Notes under the pieces: model-generated
Seen by the model: the letters and a program-made list of their open reading frames with translations, nothing else
The model's database searches: none
Told to the model about the DNA's origin: nothing
Made by a program: the position numbers and the translations under genes
Shown here: in pieces, positions 22,382-35,430 of the stretch
How the letters are laid out: each line of letters begins with the position of its first letter
Numbering within the stretch: the first letter of the stretch is position 1
Assembly (NCBI GenBank): GCA_029532625.1
Contig: JARFXM010000004.1
Coordinates: 4,030,001-4,094,000, forward strand
Direction of reading: 5' to 3'
Origin: Lomentospora prolificans
Taxonomy: Eukaryota > Ascomycota > Sordariomycetes > Microascales > Microascaceae
DNA length: 64,000 nt

Positions 22382-24446
22382 TCATGACGAGTACCTGTTC
22401 TGCCACTTAACCAGGTCTCTCGTGAGCAAGTCCATCATCTCCACGCAATTTAACTCCTTGAATGGCTTTGATGTGGAATTTTGTGAGGCCGGAGAGCCCG
22501 CTTGCTCCTCCAAGTTCGCAATACCGGAGCTAGCAGCCCCGTTTATTTGTGCTTGGGGGCTGTCATTTTGATGGTCTTGCAGTGTTCTGCCTGCTTCGGG
22601 GTTGAACTCGGCTAGGTCTTCCGACGCAAGCTCTACCTGGGTCTTCGCAATGAAGTCTAGGAAGGCTGCCGACCGTCGCTTGAGCTCGTTGAGAGAGATC
22701 TTACTGTGAGGACCGGCCTTGGACCTAGAGCTGTTCCGCTCAGGCTTGTGCGCACCGTTGCCGTTAGGCTCATCGTGCCTGGGCGTATCTCGTGACATTG
22801 ATCGTACGGGTGACCGGTCGGCGTCGCCATCGCGGTCTTTGGTGTATTGGTTGCGTCCCTTCGTTTTCTTATGCGTACTCCTCGCGCTCTTTTTATGTGC
22901 GCTGTTTGGTGGGCCATTGCCAGAAGGTGGGGTGTCAGGTGGAGGCTGCACTATGGTGGGAGGTTCCACGCTCGGCTGGACTTCCATGGGCTTGGTGCTC
23001 GCCGCACGAGTTGCTGCGAGCGGCATCTCCTCCGAAGGATCGGAGTCAACTTCTGCCTGAACTCCTGATTCCTTCTCTGGAATGATGGTCCCAGGGCCTT
23101 CGCCACGCCTGCGGTCGGCTCGACCTTTTCTTTTGTTTGCTGCCTCCTGTCGTAACCGCTCTCGTTCTTCGCGTTCTAACTTCTCTTTTTGGGAGCGGGA
23201 GCTGCGTGACTTTTTGGACGCGCCGTTTCTCGTGACGGTGCCATCATCCGAATCGTCCTGGATTTCGCTCTTCGGAGGGTCGGCAGGTGGGGACGGTGAT
23301 CGAGAACTTGTCCTTTGTCTCTTGACACTTGCGGAGTTCCTGTAAACATGGAGTTAGTCACGGATTTCTGTTGTTCCGCAGGCTTGGGGGGGAATGCGTA
23401 CTCCTCGCTATCGCTTCTCCCACGTTTGTTGCGTCTTGTGGATCCTTCGTCTTGTACCACTACGAGCTCTTTGCTGGCCTCGATGGCACGGCGCAGTTGC
23501 TCTTCTTCGTCATATGCGGCCTCGCGGCTGTTCATTGTGGAGCGACGCTTGGACTGAGAGGCAGAAGCCGCCCTTTCCCCTTTGGCGACACCATTTTTCG
23601 GTGAACGCCCGCCCTCCTTCGCGATTGAGGCAGACCGGGAGGCTCGCGTAGCTCGATGGAGTGGTAGGTAGGTCGAGTATCGCTGGCTGTTTGGAAACAA
23701 AACACGTCAGCCAACCCTGCAACACGAACGAGAAATTGGATTGTGGTGGTTACGTTGATGCCCGCGCAGTGGTTTCCTTGTTACGAGTTACCAGGGACAA
23801 CCGCCACCACGGGGTCTGCCACGCAAGGGTTGACAAAGGAACAAACTCGCAGAAATTAGACTGATACTTACCCATTGCTGGCTTTGTGGATTTTATGGAG
23901 ATCTTTCCGACATTTTTCGCAAAAGTATTCGTCGGGAGAGCTTTCCTCGGTCATGATGCCGACGCAGGCTCCGTGCTGCCATACCTTGCAGATATCGCAT
24001 TGCACGTAGAAACCGGAGATATCATCTGTGACATCGAGACCAGTAAATATTATGGAGTCTGCGTCTCTCGCTTGCTTGTTTTCGGGATCGAGAGGAGGCG
24101 GACCGGGATAGTCGTCGAATCCGCAGATACAGCGGACGGCCTCGTCATCCTCTTGGATGTCATCGCTGCCGTTGGCCATTTCTATTGAATCTTGCCTTAC
24201 AAGTTTCTCTCGATCGTCGTCGTAGGCGCGTCGGCGCCGGCGGAGGAGGTGGGAGTCGTCGAGGTCTTCGGGCGATTCCGAGGTGAGAGATGCGCTTGGG
24301 GTTGATTTGCCGGACGAGGGCTTGTTTCCGGATCTCGTGTTTCGTTCGATGCGGACAGAGGTCGTGGATGATGCTGAAGAAGATTGCTGTGACTGCGAAT
24401 TGCTTGTGCGGGCTCGTGAGGATCGTCTTGGAGATGGTGGTGCCAT
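22382..24446 (-). CDS. CTI6: PHD-finger protein Cti6 of the Rpd3L deacetylase complex
   Basis: Minus-strand exons 23872-24446, 23402-23686 and 22382-23339, giving 605 residues in one frame. A PHD finger lies at about residues 104-171: CICGFDDY, then FYVQCDICKVWQHGACVGI, then YFCEKCRKDLH. This is the C4HC3 zinc pattern and is closest to Cti6, which in yeast binds H3K4me3 and is a subunit of the large Rpd3 histone deacetylase complex. The rest is basic and disordered, with Lys/Arg/Ser-rich stretches. A conserved C-terminal helix pair (LKRRSAAFLDFIAKTQ, MMDLLTRDLVKWQ) also fits Cti6 orthologues. The start is the first ATG (24446, MAPPSPRRSSRART); the open frame upstream has no ATG. The 62-nt intron 23340-23401 has a GTACGC donor and a good ACTAAC branch point. 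Intron 23687-23871 is 185 nt. Confidence 0.87.
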
Positions 24447-26393
24447 TGACGTGGAGTGGGGAGGGGAAAGAGAGACGGGGGAAGGAGACGGACGAGAAGA
24501 CACAACGTCGTCCAAAATTTTCGATAGAAACAGGCTATGCCAATCAATAGACGCGATGGTGAGACCGGTAGGAGAGAATTGAGTGTGATAGCGGGTGTAT
24601 TTCGAGAGAAGGGTGTCGGTCGGAGGGTGGAAGGGGAAAGGACCCGGGTCACGTCCTGCTCTCTCGTCGAGGTGGGCAGTTTTGCGACAGGAGGAATGGC
24701 ACGCTTCTGGGATGTGTGAGCGATGAAGCAGAGCTTATCATGACTAGTGCTAAGGTAAAGAATACACTCATGCCATGGATACAGTAAGACGAGGTCGGCA
24801 GGAAAAAGGTTCACAATGGGTAAGTGGGAAAAGGTGGTGGAGAGGAGGAGGGCAGCGGCGGGAGTGGTGGTGGTGCTGCTTCTCTCAAGATGGGAGCGGA
24901 CCTGATCAATCCTTTTCGGGAACCAAAAAAAAAGCGCCCTCGTCCACGGGCTGCTGGACCACTACAATGTTCTCGCTTGGGGGGCGCTGAAGAGCTGCTA
25001 ATAATTCAAGTGACCTGGTGAAGCAGAGCTCGGCAGCGAGGAAGAGGTACAACGGTACATCTACTAATCCGTTGTACCAATGTCCATATTTGACACTCCA
25101 ATGCCCACCAGATCGTGGGCGGTACATCAGTACAGTGCACTATATCTAGCACAGTTGGTGCAACACGCTAATTGGCACCAGATCGCAGTGAAGGCCGCGG
25201 CGGGGGCCTCAACCCCGGAGGCCACTGTCCTCACGCTGGTTACATGCGGTTTCTCGCCCTCCTATTGGTTCTGGTGGTTAGTGCAAATGGAACCGGAGAA
25301 ATATCGGCGCTGTTGGCAGAGATTACACTGTCCTGCCCTCAGTTCATATTCCCAGTCCAGCACAGTGCAAGAATAACGAGTTGAGGGAAAATCTTCTCCC
25401 ACGGCCACACCACCTGGGCGGGTTAAGTCGATTATGTAACGAGTTCGGATGAGAGCCTGACATTCTACCCTTGGTACCTTTAGGTGCATAATTACAGGAC
25501 TCCATGCTCAGATTCTGTTGGAGAGAACAGATTAGGAGGGTCCCTCTTCGTGAGCACACACCACTACAACGACCTCCTAATCATATTTCTGCTCCTTGCC
25601 TGCTAACGACTTGCTATCAAAAACCTCTCGACAATTCTGTACCGACTCCGAATTTTGCGAATAATATATCTAGCGTTTTCCGATACGAAGCATCTCTTCC
25701 CGCCCACGATATCCCTACTCGACTCCGCCTGTAACCCCAAACCCTGGTGCCATCCTGCGAACTCCGTAGTGGGAGGTGCCGAACGCCATAACCAACCCAA
25801 TCTCCCAGCACCACCACCTTAGACCCTCATTCCAGTCGTGGACACCTTTCACAGAGTCTTTTTCATTCGATCCAAGGGCGTTTTCGCCCAAGGGAAGCCT
25901 ACGGTCAGTCCCCAGCTGTAGCTTTCCCTTGTGATTATCAAAATTCCTTAAAGGGGAAGGGGCTTTGCCCGCTCTTTGAGCATTATTCATCCACCTCGGA
26001 TGACTCCTTATTCCTTTCCGTTTTCTGATACCTGGCCGTAGAACCCCAAACGAGACGCTCCCGACCACATGTCCTTGAAGCCGAGTGCTTGGTTGAAACT
26101 ACGGAACGCTTGTAAAATCATCGCGACGACGCTCTTAACAGACTTGACGCCTGCCTGATACCGTGACCAATACCTGGCCAAGGCGACATGCATGACTATG
26201 GGTATGTCTGGCTCTGTCGACCTTTCCTTAGGCCACACATAATCCCCCCCAAACACACAAAATTGTCACTAAGTTCAGGACCGCAATTACTACTACATAT
26301 CTTTCTTGGTCTTGCTTGATCCGATAATTCTAGAGACGCTGACGCTAACATTGTAATCTTTGGGTTACCCCTAAACTAGCATATGATCCAGAC
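24447..26393. other. divergent upstream region of CTI6 and the CxxC protein gene
   Basis: About 1.9 kb between divergent starts. Only short, overlapping frames without family sequence are present. There is a purine-rich stretch near 24830-24870. The length suggests regulatory DNA or long leaders, but I recognised no defined site. Confidence 0.4.
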
Positions 26394-28315
26394 ATGGCAG
26401 CGTCAACGGAAGCACTTTCGTTCTCCAACCTCTACCCCAACCGGCCGATACGTCCGCTGCCAAAGCGTCGACTAAGGGAACGGCTCTCCCCTGAGGCGGC
26501 CGAGTCTATCAAATACCCTCCTTCGACACGAATTTCTTCCATCTTTTATCCCGCCTACCCCACTGAGATCACGGAAGAGGAATACCCAAGGGAAGACCCG
26601 CCGCGCTCGCGTGATTCCGGTGAAGGCGCACCCAGCGATGAGGTTCGACAGTTTGTCGGGGCGACTAATGGGTCATCTCAGAATGGGGCCGACTCCGAAC
26701 CGCTCGGTGACCGTCAAGCTCTGAGGAGCGCAATGGTCGCTAGACCGCCGCCAGAGATACCATTCAACCGGTCTAGCTCACGCCAAGCTCCTCAAGTAAA
26801 CCCGGCCCACCGTCAAAGCTCGGTATTACCGTCGGCGGATGTTTCAACGGACGGGTACGAGTCGTATGAGAATACGAACAACAAAAAGAAGCGGAAGATA
26901 CCCACTGCAGGCGATTCCTCACTTGGGAGTTCGCACTCCAACTCAGACGGTAGCGCAGTCCCAATATCGGCCAGCTTAGCCGCCGCACATATGCAAAGCG
27001 AGCCACTGGGGAACTCACAATACGGAGCTTTGCATGGCTCCTCTGTCAATAATAAAGGGATCTCGGGAGCGGGACGGGGCATGTTTGGTCGGGTTAGAAA
27101 CGGGAGGAGTCCTCTAAGGACACTTTCCAATGCTAATAACTGGACTGAACGGAATGCTAAACCCCGTCCTGGAAGACAGTGGGGGCCGCCATCCGGTAAG
27201 TTTCTGCTCTAATCCGTCCCAAGTTCCCTTCAGCCCATATCACTCTTTGATTTTTCATGATTTGTGAGGAAGAGGCTAGGAGCAAGGCTTTCCAGTCTCT
27301 CGCCTCGGTTTGAACACGTCATACACCTAGCATTGCCTTGATGGCGTCCTACATTGTCTCTCCTAGACTGGATGTTCTTGGGCGATGCTAATAACTCGTG
27401 CGCCTACTAGCGGAAGCCCCAGTGAAAGGCATCATTTCGTCTGCTATTGCAAAGGCGGGCAAAACTCCTGCTGACCAAGGTCAAGAAAATATCAGCTTGC
27501 TGCAATCCCCTTCGGTGGCACGTTCTACTCCCGCATCTACTCAGTTTACATTTACGTGCGAATCTCAAGTCCCCGGCACTTATCGTGGTGACCTTCCCTC
27601 CGGACTGCCATCAGCAGGCTATATCTCTAGCACTAAACAGGCCGGACTCCCACACGGCCTCGACCCCTCGCCCGGTCACCACGACGGGGCCCCTAGGGGC
27701 CTAGGTCCGTCGGCTACGCGGCAAAAGAAGAATCGAAAGAGCATCAGCAGAGAGCTTGACGAACAAGCTCGGCAGCGCCGGGCCAAAACTCAAGAGAATC
27801 GACGAAGGAATCCTATACCTCTAGAAGAAGAGTGGGTGTGCGACTTTTGCATCTACGAAAGGATATGGGGAAAGCCTACTGCCCTCATCCGAGCATATGA
27901 AGAACGAGAGAGACGAGAGCGCATCGCCGAGATGAATAAGAAGCGTCGTCTGGAGCAGGTTAAGGCCCGCAGCAGGAAGAGTAAGAAGTTACCAAAGAAC
28001 GCCGGCGGCAAAAATGGCAATGCCGCCAAGTCCAATCAAGACATTCCGGAGCATGATACCCATGGCGGAGTGCATGGAGATCTTGGTTCTGAGGAGGACG
28101 ACGGTACATCGGAGGAGTACCCGGATGAGTCGTTCGATCCACTTGACGATGTGGATGATGGTGAGCCCGTTTCTATCGAGGGTGACAACCATAATGGTAA
28201 CATCCGTTACGATTACCATAGAAGTAACGGTGGTGGAGGAGGGGGAGGGGGAAGAGACGACCTCCGTGGCAACGCCCGAAGAAGCCGAGTCGATGCTCAA
28301 GGGGTCACAAAGTAG
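26394..28315 (+). CDS. conserved hypothetical protein with WVCDFC motif
   Basis: Exons 26394-27195 and 27411-28315 give 568 residues. The 215-nt intron has a GTAAGT donor, a GCTAATAAC branch point and a CTAG acceptor. The function is not known to me. The start is well placed: the ATG opens SNLYPNRPIRPLPKRRLRER, which looks like a conserved fungal N-terminal block. The middle is disordered and Ser/Pro-rich, with a small basic cluster KKKRK that may act as a nuclear signal. The most distinctive part is EEEWVCDFCIYERIWG at about residue 405. It has two Cys in a CxxC and aromatic residues and is followed by a long Arg/Glu/Lys-rich helix. The C-terminal 100 residues are acidic and end with a Gly run. 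One CxxC alone cannot make a zinc site unless the protein dimerises or adds other ligands. Confidence 0.72.
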
Positions 28316-29934
28316 CCTCAACTACCAGTTGCCTCGTGCACGCATAAGGGCTTAATCCCTATTAAATGGGTAAAGCCGACTTCTTGGAGATTCACAAGAC
28401 ATCGATATACATTCCCGTCGCAATAAAACCTCTTCTCGCTTCTAGGCATTCAACCCACGATGTGCAACTGTATGCACCCTTTCAACACAAAGATGACGCA
28501 CGGTATCGGGAGTCGGAGTGAAGCTGAAACCTCTTTTTGGCGCCGACGAGCTACGTCTTGCTCGGACCTCCTCTCGTCCATAGCGGGGAGCTAGCTCCAA
28601 CGTAGAGGTTGGGATTGTTAGATTTGAATCGTCAGGCGATTTGAATACTATGCTCTCATTTCTTTAACGTTTTTGTGGTTACTTGCCCGACGATGACCGG
28701 TCTAGCGTAGCTCAACAATCCACTTTATTACCCTACTAAAGATGACACCCGCTTGGCTCCTCGTGAAGCCGGTAAAGTGAGAGCGGTGGTGACGTAATGA
28801 CACTCTTGAGTGCTGACTGTAGTCACCTCTTGTCACGTAATGCCCTTGGCAAGTTCGATTAAATCGGAATGAGGAACATTCGAGTTCCACATCGCTGGTA
28901 TTGTACCTTGTGTTGAAATTGTAGACAATGTGCTAGCTAGATGCACTGCAAGATGCTATGCGCTTTCACAGGAGAGCGCGATGCTCCCAAGCCCGTCCTG
29001 GGGACGATATTCAGCATTATCTCCGAATCTTACTAGCTGAGCCACAATTCCTGAACGAGTAGAATTACAATGCTCGTAGGGAACAGTAAACTCAGATACC
29101 CAATAGATTCCCAAAACAGGTCTGGCTTTTTTTTTTTTCTTTTTTTTTCCTTTGCGCGTCGCATCGCTCTCCAGCAGGGTGGTCGCTGGTAAAGCCAAAC
29201 GACGTTGCCTTGAGTTCGTCCTCAGACTAGTGACCGAAGGTACATTAAGTTCAGATCGACGCCACCAGCCCAGATGTCGACGGTGTGGATGGGAATCAGG
29301 CAAGGGAGCCAGGAGTACACAGTACAAGGTCTATCCACCATCCCATAGGGGGGCTGAGTGGAGCAGGAGCCTGGCTGAGGTCGGGTTTCATGTTCCCGAC
29401 CGTTGGCAGGTCTGTAATTTGAATGTTCCAGTTTGAATAATAGCTCCCAGGATTGAAGATGCCATCGTAGTCATTTGCAGGGGCGAATTGGCCTCTGTCG
29501 TCGTGTTAATCGGGAGCAGACTGAGAAGCTATTGGCGTCGGGAAGAGGTGGAGAGCTGGCCCTGCGTCTGGGCATACAAGTACCAGTTACTTGACAATTG
29601 TCCCTTCCGTCATCAGGCATCGCCAAATCAGGTTCTGACTAACAAACCTAAAGTAGAGCCCTCTACAGGACTTCCATGATCACCAGTCGCCCGGGCCCTT
29701 TTGGGTTCTCGTCAATGCCCTCTGAAGTCCCAGACTATTAACCCAGTCATCTCGCTCCTCGCTTTCATTCCTATTTCCTTCTCTCAAGTTGCCCTGGCTG
29801 TTCTTTATTTGAATCGCTTTATTTCCTGGCTCTCCGCCTGATCCATATGTTAGCCTACCTTCTCATTCGACCCTTATGAAATCACCTCTTGTCGTTTGCC
29901 TGGCCTGGCGCCCTCAGAGTAGTGAAGTGAAATT
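28316..29934. other. intergenic, promoter of the low-complexity protein gene
   Basis: About 1.6 kb with no convincing frame on either strand. A T-rich run lies at about 29127-29149. The last 200 bases before 29935 are C/T-rich, as in a typical mould leader. No RNA gene seen. Confidence 0.4.
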
Positions 29935-32900
29935 ATGTTTAGCTCTCGGAGGCACCGCCCTTCGCACCAGGTATGTCATCTATTCTTATCTAGCAATCGA
30001 GTGTAGCTTCGGAAGGGGCTTCTGTACGACTTCCTTTACGGAAAAACTCGTTTGCTGAACTATCCCACGGATCATCTTTTTTTCGAGTGGCCCGACAGAC
30101 TAATATGGCGAACCGTCGTGAATATAGCCTTTGACTGCAGGCCCCGTGAACCCGAACGCCGCATCTGCCGCAGCTTCGGCATTCAGTCGGCAGGCGCCAA
30201 CGAGTAGCTTATCCTCCGCTGCCGCGGCAGCAGCCCTCCGAGCCCGCCCTACCACACCCACAAATGTCGCAGACGTCCAGACGAAACGGACCTTGCGCCG
30301 CAGCGCATCTGTCGCCTCTTCAGCGAGTCGCGAGCGCAGAGGGGGACTAAATAAATCTCCTAGCACGAACTCTATGTCTGAGCGAACCCTCCGATCGCCC
30401 TCTCCTCATCGAACGACTGCGACCAACACCCCCGACGAGGCGCCGCCGGTGCCCTCGATTCCTGACCATGTTGCGAAACCCCACACTCAGCAGCAGAGCC
30501 CGACAAGGCGGCGGGCGGTCAGCCTTCAGACACAACCCTTGAAGCTTGGGAGCGAAGTACTGAAAGAGGGCCACTCCTCTTGGTTTGGGCCGCCGGCCAC
30601 TGACCCCGCGTCGATGGTGCGCTCATCTGATGCTGCCATCAACACTGCATCACTTCGATCGAATAGCCCGACCTCATCCATAAATTTCTCCTATCCTAGA
30701 TCATCAAGAGCGATGTCGCCAAATCCGAAAACATCATCCGCTGTTCAAGCCGCTTCGCGCATGATACCCCACCACCGACCCTCGTCCCCGGAATCCGGTC
30801 GTGCTATGGTGTTCGACCCCAATACTCGGCGGATGGTTGCTAAATCAGAGCTCATGGCTCGCGAAAATAGCTATAAGGAGCCACACCGCAAAGCTTCCAA
30901 GAAAAAGAAGAAGAAGCCGACCACAGCGGCAGCTCCACTCCGAGCTCCCGCCTCAGCAGCGGCAACTGTCGAAGAGCTCGAGCTTGAAAAGGAACCTGAA
31001 TCTGTTCACGAGCCCCAGGGGTCTGCTGCGGAAGGCAGCAAGTCTTCCGAAACCGGAAGAGTCTCTGATGCGCCTGAACTTGTAACGGGACATATGTACG
31101 ATGATATGGGCGCTGAGATAATGGTGGAGTCAAGCACTCAGACCTCTCTAGCTCAGCAAATTGATGACCCTGGCCTGCAGGTCCGCCATTATACCGCCGA
31201 TGATCATGGTGACGACGGAATGAGTGCTACGCTCTTTCCTCGGCGCAATCAAGCTACCGAGATTCTAGCACCTACTCCCCAACCGCAAGCACCCGTGGTC
31301 CATGAGATTGGTGCGAGTCTCGGTCATCGCAGGAGACCTTCCGAGATCCTGGACGCTGTGCCTGTTCAAATGACGGCATCTCATGGTATCGAGCCCCCCA
31401 CCGAATTACCCAGCGGCGAGCGTCAGGTCAAGTCACTGCCGCCGCGCGCAACTCAGGATCGATCCAGGGAAACCTCAACCAGCCCGCGTATTTCAGCCAC
31501 TCAACCGATAGAGACTCTAGCTGTGCCGGTGCGCCATTCCCCTCCGCCGCGATCGGTGTCACCAATCAAGCCAGCTCTCAAGCAGTCCACAAGCCCTAAC
31601 CGTGGTTCTAATTTTTCTGACAATGGATCAGAAATCTCCTGGGACCAAGGCGGGCAAGTTGATCAGGCGCCAAGTCGGAAGAAGTCCGTAAGGGTTAGCT
31701 TTGATGATCGAAATACTATTGTCGTCGGCGAGTCCGCCCCTCCAGCAGAAGAACCTGAATCCCCCGTCGCCTCACCTCCGCAGCCCACCCGCAAACACTG
31801 GTATAGCTTCGGGAGGAAGCGAGATGACACTACTTCCGTAGAGGAAGCGGATGATGGCGAGGTTATGAAGCCGAGACCCCCTCTTCCCCACTTCGGCAGC
31901 ATCAGGGATAAAAAGTTCAGGGAAATCGAAGAGCGACCCCTCGTCCGACCGCCTTCATCGTCATCTCATGTACCCCATTCGGGATCACCGACGGTTCTCC
32001 CAACAATTCCAAGTGTCTCGGATCTCAAGAACGTTGGAGACTTCTCCAATGACCATGCGATCGGGCCAATTCTAGCTAACGACCTGGAGAAGCAGAATGA
32101 GACCAACATCTCTAGCTTGCGAGAGCCCTTGCCTCCAGAGGTTACGTCTGTTGAAGGCGACGGATTCATCAGCGATGGGAGCAGCACTGGCAGTCTTCGA
32201 AGCTCAGATGACGAAGACGATGACAGTTTTGCCGAGAGAGAATTCCAAAGTTTTACTCCAGCGATAGGAGAAGCTATTATTGCGGAGGCCATGAAGCCAT
32301 CGAACGGGCATGCCCATGCATCAAACGGGCCTACACTGGCCCTAATTGGAGAAGCTGATATAAACCAAAATGGTACGACACCTGGACTTGTGGCCCCGGG
32401 TATGCAAGAGTCTTCGGCGCAGCCCATACCAGAGATTGCGATATCTCAGCCTAGCCCTCAGCCAAGGGGGGAGCCGATTGTGCCCGAAGTGCCTACCACG
32501 CCAGCTACGCACGCCTCCGAGCACGATGTATTTTTTGACATCCCCGGAAGCTTCCCCGATGAGGATGACTCTTCATCTACCATCACCGCGAAGCAGGCGC
32601 CCGGTGCTTCTCCGCCGCCCTCGTCTAATGCGTCTCTGGTGCCCCCGCCTACCGCAGAGGAAGAGTCTGAAGACACCAGCATCTACAGCGACGCCTACGA
32701 AGACCTGTCAGACATCGAAGGTGATGGCTTCATGTCTCTAAACGCCGTTGTGGATCTCCCCATCAGATCCAGCTTCTCACCCAATATGACTGGCACTCCA
32801 ACCCCCACACCGGTCAAGGAATCAGGGAACAGACCAGCGAGGGACGTAGCTCAATGCCATGCCATGAGCCCAGTGATTCCCACACCAACCCCATCTACGA

Positions 32901-34801
32901 GCGCTATCGTGACAGCTTCTCCGCCAGAGCGGGACATAGACTGGGAACACGCCAAGGCTTACTGGAGAAGCTTGACTTCGGAGAAGCGCCGACAGCTCGA
33001 ACATGAAGCCCTCTCAGACGCTGGGGAAGAAGCAGACCTGGATGAGACCGTTGTCGATAAGAAGCCCAAGAGGAAGAAGAGCGTGACGGAAAATCGTACT
33101 CTCGCGAAATCCTCTACGGCAGAGCCTTTGGAGAGAGAATCGTCTGGCGAGGAACGTGTCTACCAGATTGCGCCCGGAACGAAGGTTGTGGATACTCCCC
33201 AGCACCCCCCTATTCTCAGATCTACCTTGCGTTCGTCCCTGCGCTCTTCCAAGGCGCACTCTGCGGCACCCGCTAAAGTCGAGCCTTATGGCCGGGAGAC
33301 TATGAGGGGACGTCAACCTTCAGAACCTGCCCATGCCGGTATACAGTCCGAGGGTGATGCTAAAATGGGGTTCAGGAAGACGATGCGCCCCAGAAACTTC
33401 GCACAGATCCCGGAGAATGAGGAAATGAACGGTCACAGTGTCAAGGGCGAACGACCAGTTTCCGTACAACTCGCTGCAGGCAGCCTGAGGGCCCCGAATA
33501 AGCTTAGGTCCGGACGGCGAACCGTGTCACTCCACGAAAATATCCCGACTGATTCTCCCGGTAGCTGGCCTCTGGTTCTTTCTCAGCGCCGAGGATCGAT
33601 GGACAGTGATAGTAGCTTCCGACGCACCACCCGACCTCGACAATCTGAAGGTGTCGGATTCCGCAAGTCTATGCGTTCTAGCGGGGCCACGGGTTCAAAT
33701 GGTCTTGATGGGGATCCGGAGTCATCCAAGCAAAGGAGTGCGTTCCGGTTTAGATCTGGTTCGCCTAATGGGGCTCCTCCTCGCCCTCCAGTGAGCGCAG
33801 AGACAAGGATACGATCAACCATGCGCCGCGATTCCAGCGACAGTAGCGTACAGTCAACCAGCCACCGCTTCCGACTACCTTCTTTCGGTAGAACCTCCAA
33901 AAAGGGTAGCAGTAAGGCTTCTAGCAGGCTGGATTACTCAAGTGATGATGACGAGTCCGTCGTACAACCACCCGTGAGGAGCAAGCCCCAGAGGGTCAAC
34001 AGCGACAGCTGGGTTGCTCGTCGGTTCTCGAGCTCATCTCGGGCAAGCAATGAAAGATCCCTAGGTTCCGGTTCTGCCGCGACCGCAGGCGCAAAAGGCC
34101 GTCCGCTCTCACGAGGCACGTTGAGAGAGCCTGTTGCAGAAGTTTCGGAGGAATTGTCCGACAGTACTGATGAGGCCTCGCAGCCCAAGCAACAACCTGC
34201 ACTTCGCTCAGCTGCAAACGGTAACTATCTAGCCGTCGCTGACGCTACGAATGGAACGCCGCGACGCTCTCGATCCGGCCGTGGATCCATCGCTACCTCA
34301 CACAATGGTTCCGCGAATGGCGCGCCGACCAAGAACGAGGCCCATCACCGTCACCGGCACGGCCTCATGGCCGTTCTCCGACGCAAGAAGACGGACCAAG
34401 CAGCCCGGATCAATCGGCCGGAGCGCATGGATAGCGCTGCCAGACGTGACACGAAGCTCGAGCGCAGCACGTCGGAACTGGAAGCCCTTCGATCATATAC
34501 CACGACGCCCCGACAGCAGTCCAACTCTTTGGGTACTCGGTCGCTCCGTGAAGGCCAGGGTTTCGGTTCTCGTCCCGCGACGGCACCCGCCTTCGATCCG
34601 GACGAGGACAGCGACCCCCCATCGACTCCGCTCGAGGGAGAGGAGCCACCCATAGCTCTCGGCGTGTCTGCTTCCCCCGGCTACCTGCGAAAGAAGCCGC
34701 CGGCGATGCGGGGACTCGACGAGGACGCCGCTACCCCGCTAGAACCGAGGAAGAAGAAGAAATTCATGGCCCTTAGGCGCATGTTTGGCATCAGCGACTA
34801 A
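29935..34801 (+). CDS. 1,569-residue low-complexity protein, function unknown
   Basis: Exon 1 (29935-29970) encodes the first 12 residues, MFSSRRHRPSHQ; a 157-nt intron (29971-30127, GTATGT donor) joins in frame to exon 2 (30128-34801). The long frame has no ATG at its own 5' end, so the small first exon is needed. The protein is rich in Ser, Pro, Arg and Glu and is mostly disordered. Visible landmarks are an Ala-rich N terminus; a conserved-looking block near residue 230 (VFDPNTRRMVAKSEL); a Lys run; two EGDGF-containing acidic segments (32154 and 32717); a short structured-looking helix (DIDWEHAKAYWRSLTSEKRRQLEHEA, 32935-33012); and a basic C terminus KFMALRRMFGIS. Many short Arg-x-[Ser/Thr]-[Leu/Met]-Arg motifs are scattered through it (see findings). 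No catalytic domain, signal peptide or membrane segment is seen. The pattern suggests a phosphorylated scaffold, perhaps cortical, but that is inference. Confidence 0.78.
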
Positions 34802-35430
34802 GGAGGCGCATAAGAATGGCTACTCTTTTTTTTGGGTATTCCTTTAACTTTGTTACTACTGTTGCAACGGCGAACACACAGTATCTACCCCATATGCACA
34901 TCATATTCTTTGCTACTGTGAGCGTCTCTGAGGCGCGCTCAACATAATTACCCTCTTTTGCGGCCCACGACGGCTAACAACATGGATTTCTAAGCATAAA
35001 CGATACTATACATGGGCTGTATTAACTACTCTTTCCTTTCTTACCTTTTTGTATTTTCTTTTTATTTTTCTTTTATTTTTTCCATCTTCTTTTCTGTTCT
35101 TTTCTTTTCTCAACTTGTCATACCTAATGGAGCGATGTGGAAAATTTGTGGAAATGGAGCTTGGTAAAGAAAGGGGGCTTATCGGTCGGAGAAGATGAGA
35201 GAAGTAATATAAGCGCATTGGGACATATTTTTGATACCACACGGGTTTGGCATGGGATATAGACAGTGAGAAAATCAATCTCTTGATTTTTTATTTGTAC
35301 GTCAACCTTTTACGGATTTTACACTCTAGCTCGTAATCGGCTCTTGGGGCCAGTACGGTACCAATTTTTTTTCTTTTTTCCTTTTTTTTCTCTTCTTTTG
35401 TTAAAGGTTTGCCTTGTTGCTGCCATCTAG
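34802..35430. other. convergent intergenic region
   Basis: 3' flanks of the low-complexity protein gene (+) and the dienelactone hydrolase gene (-). It is T-rich on the + strand (35040-35110 and 35365-35400). No gene seen. Confidence 0.45.
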
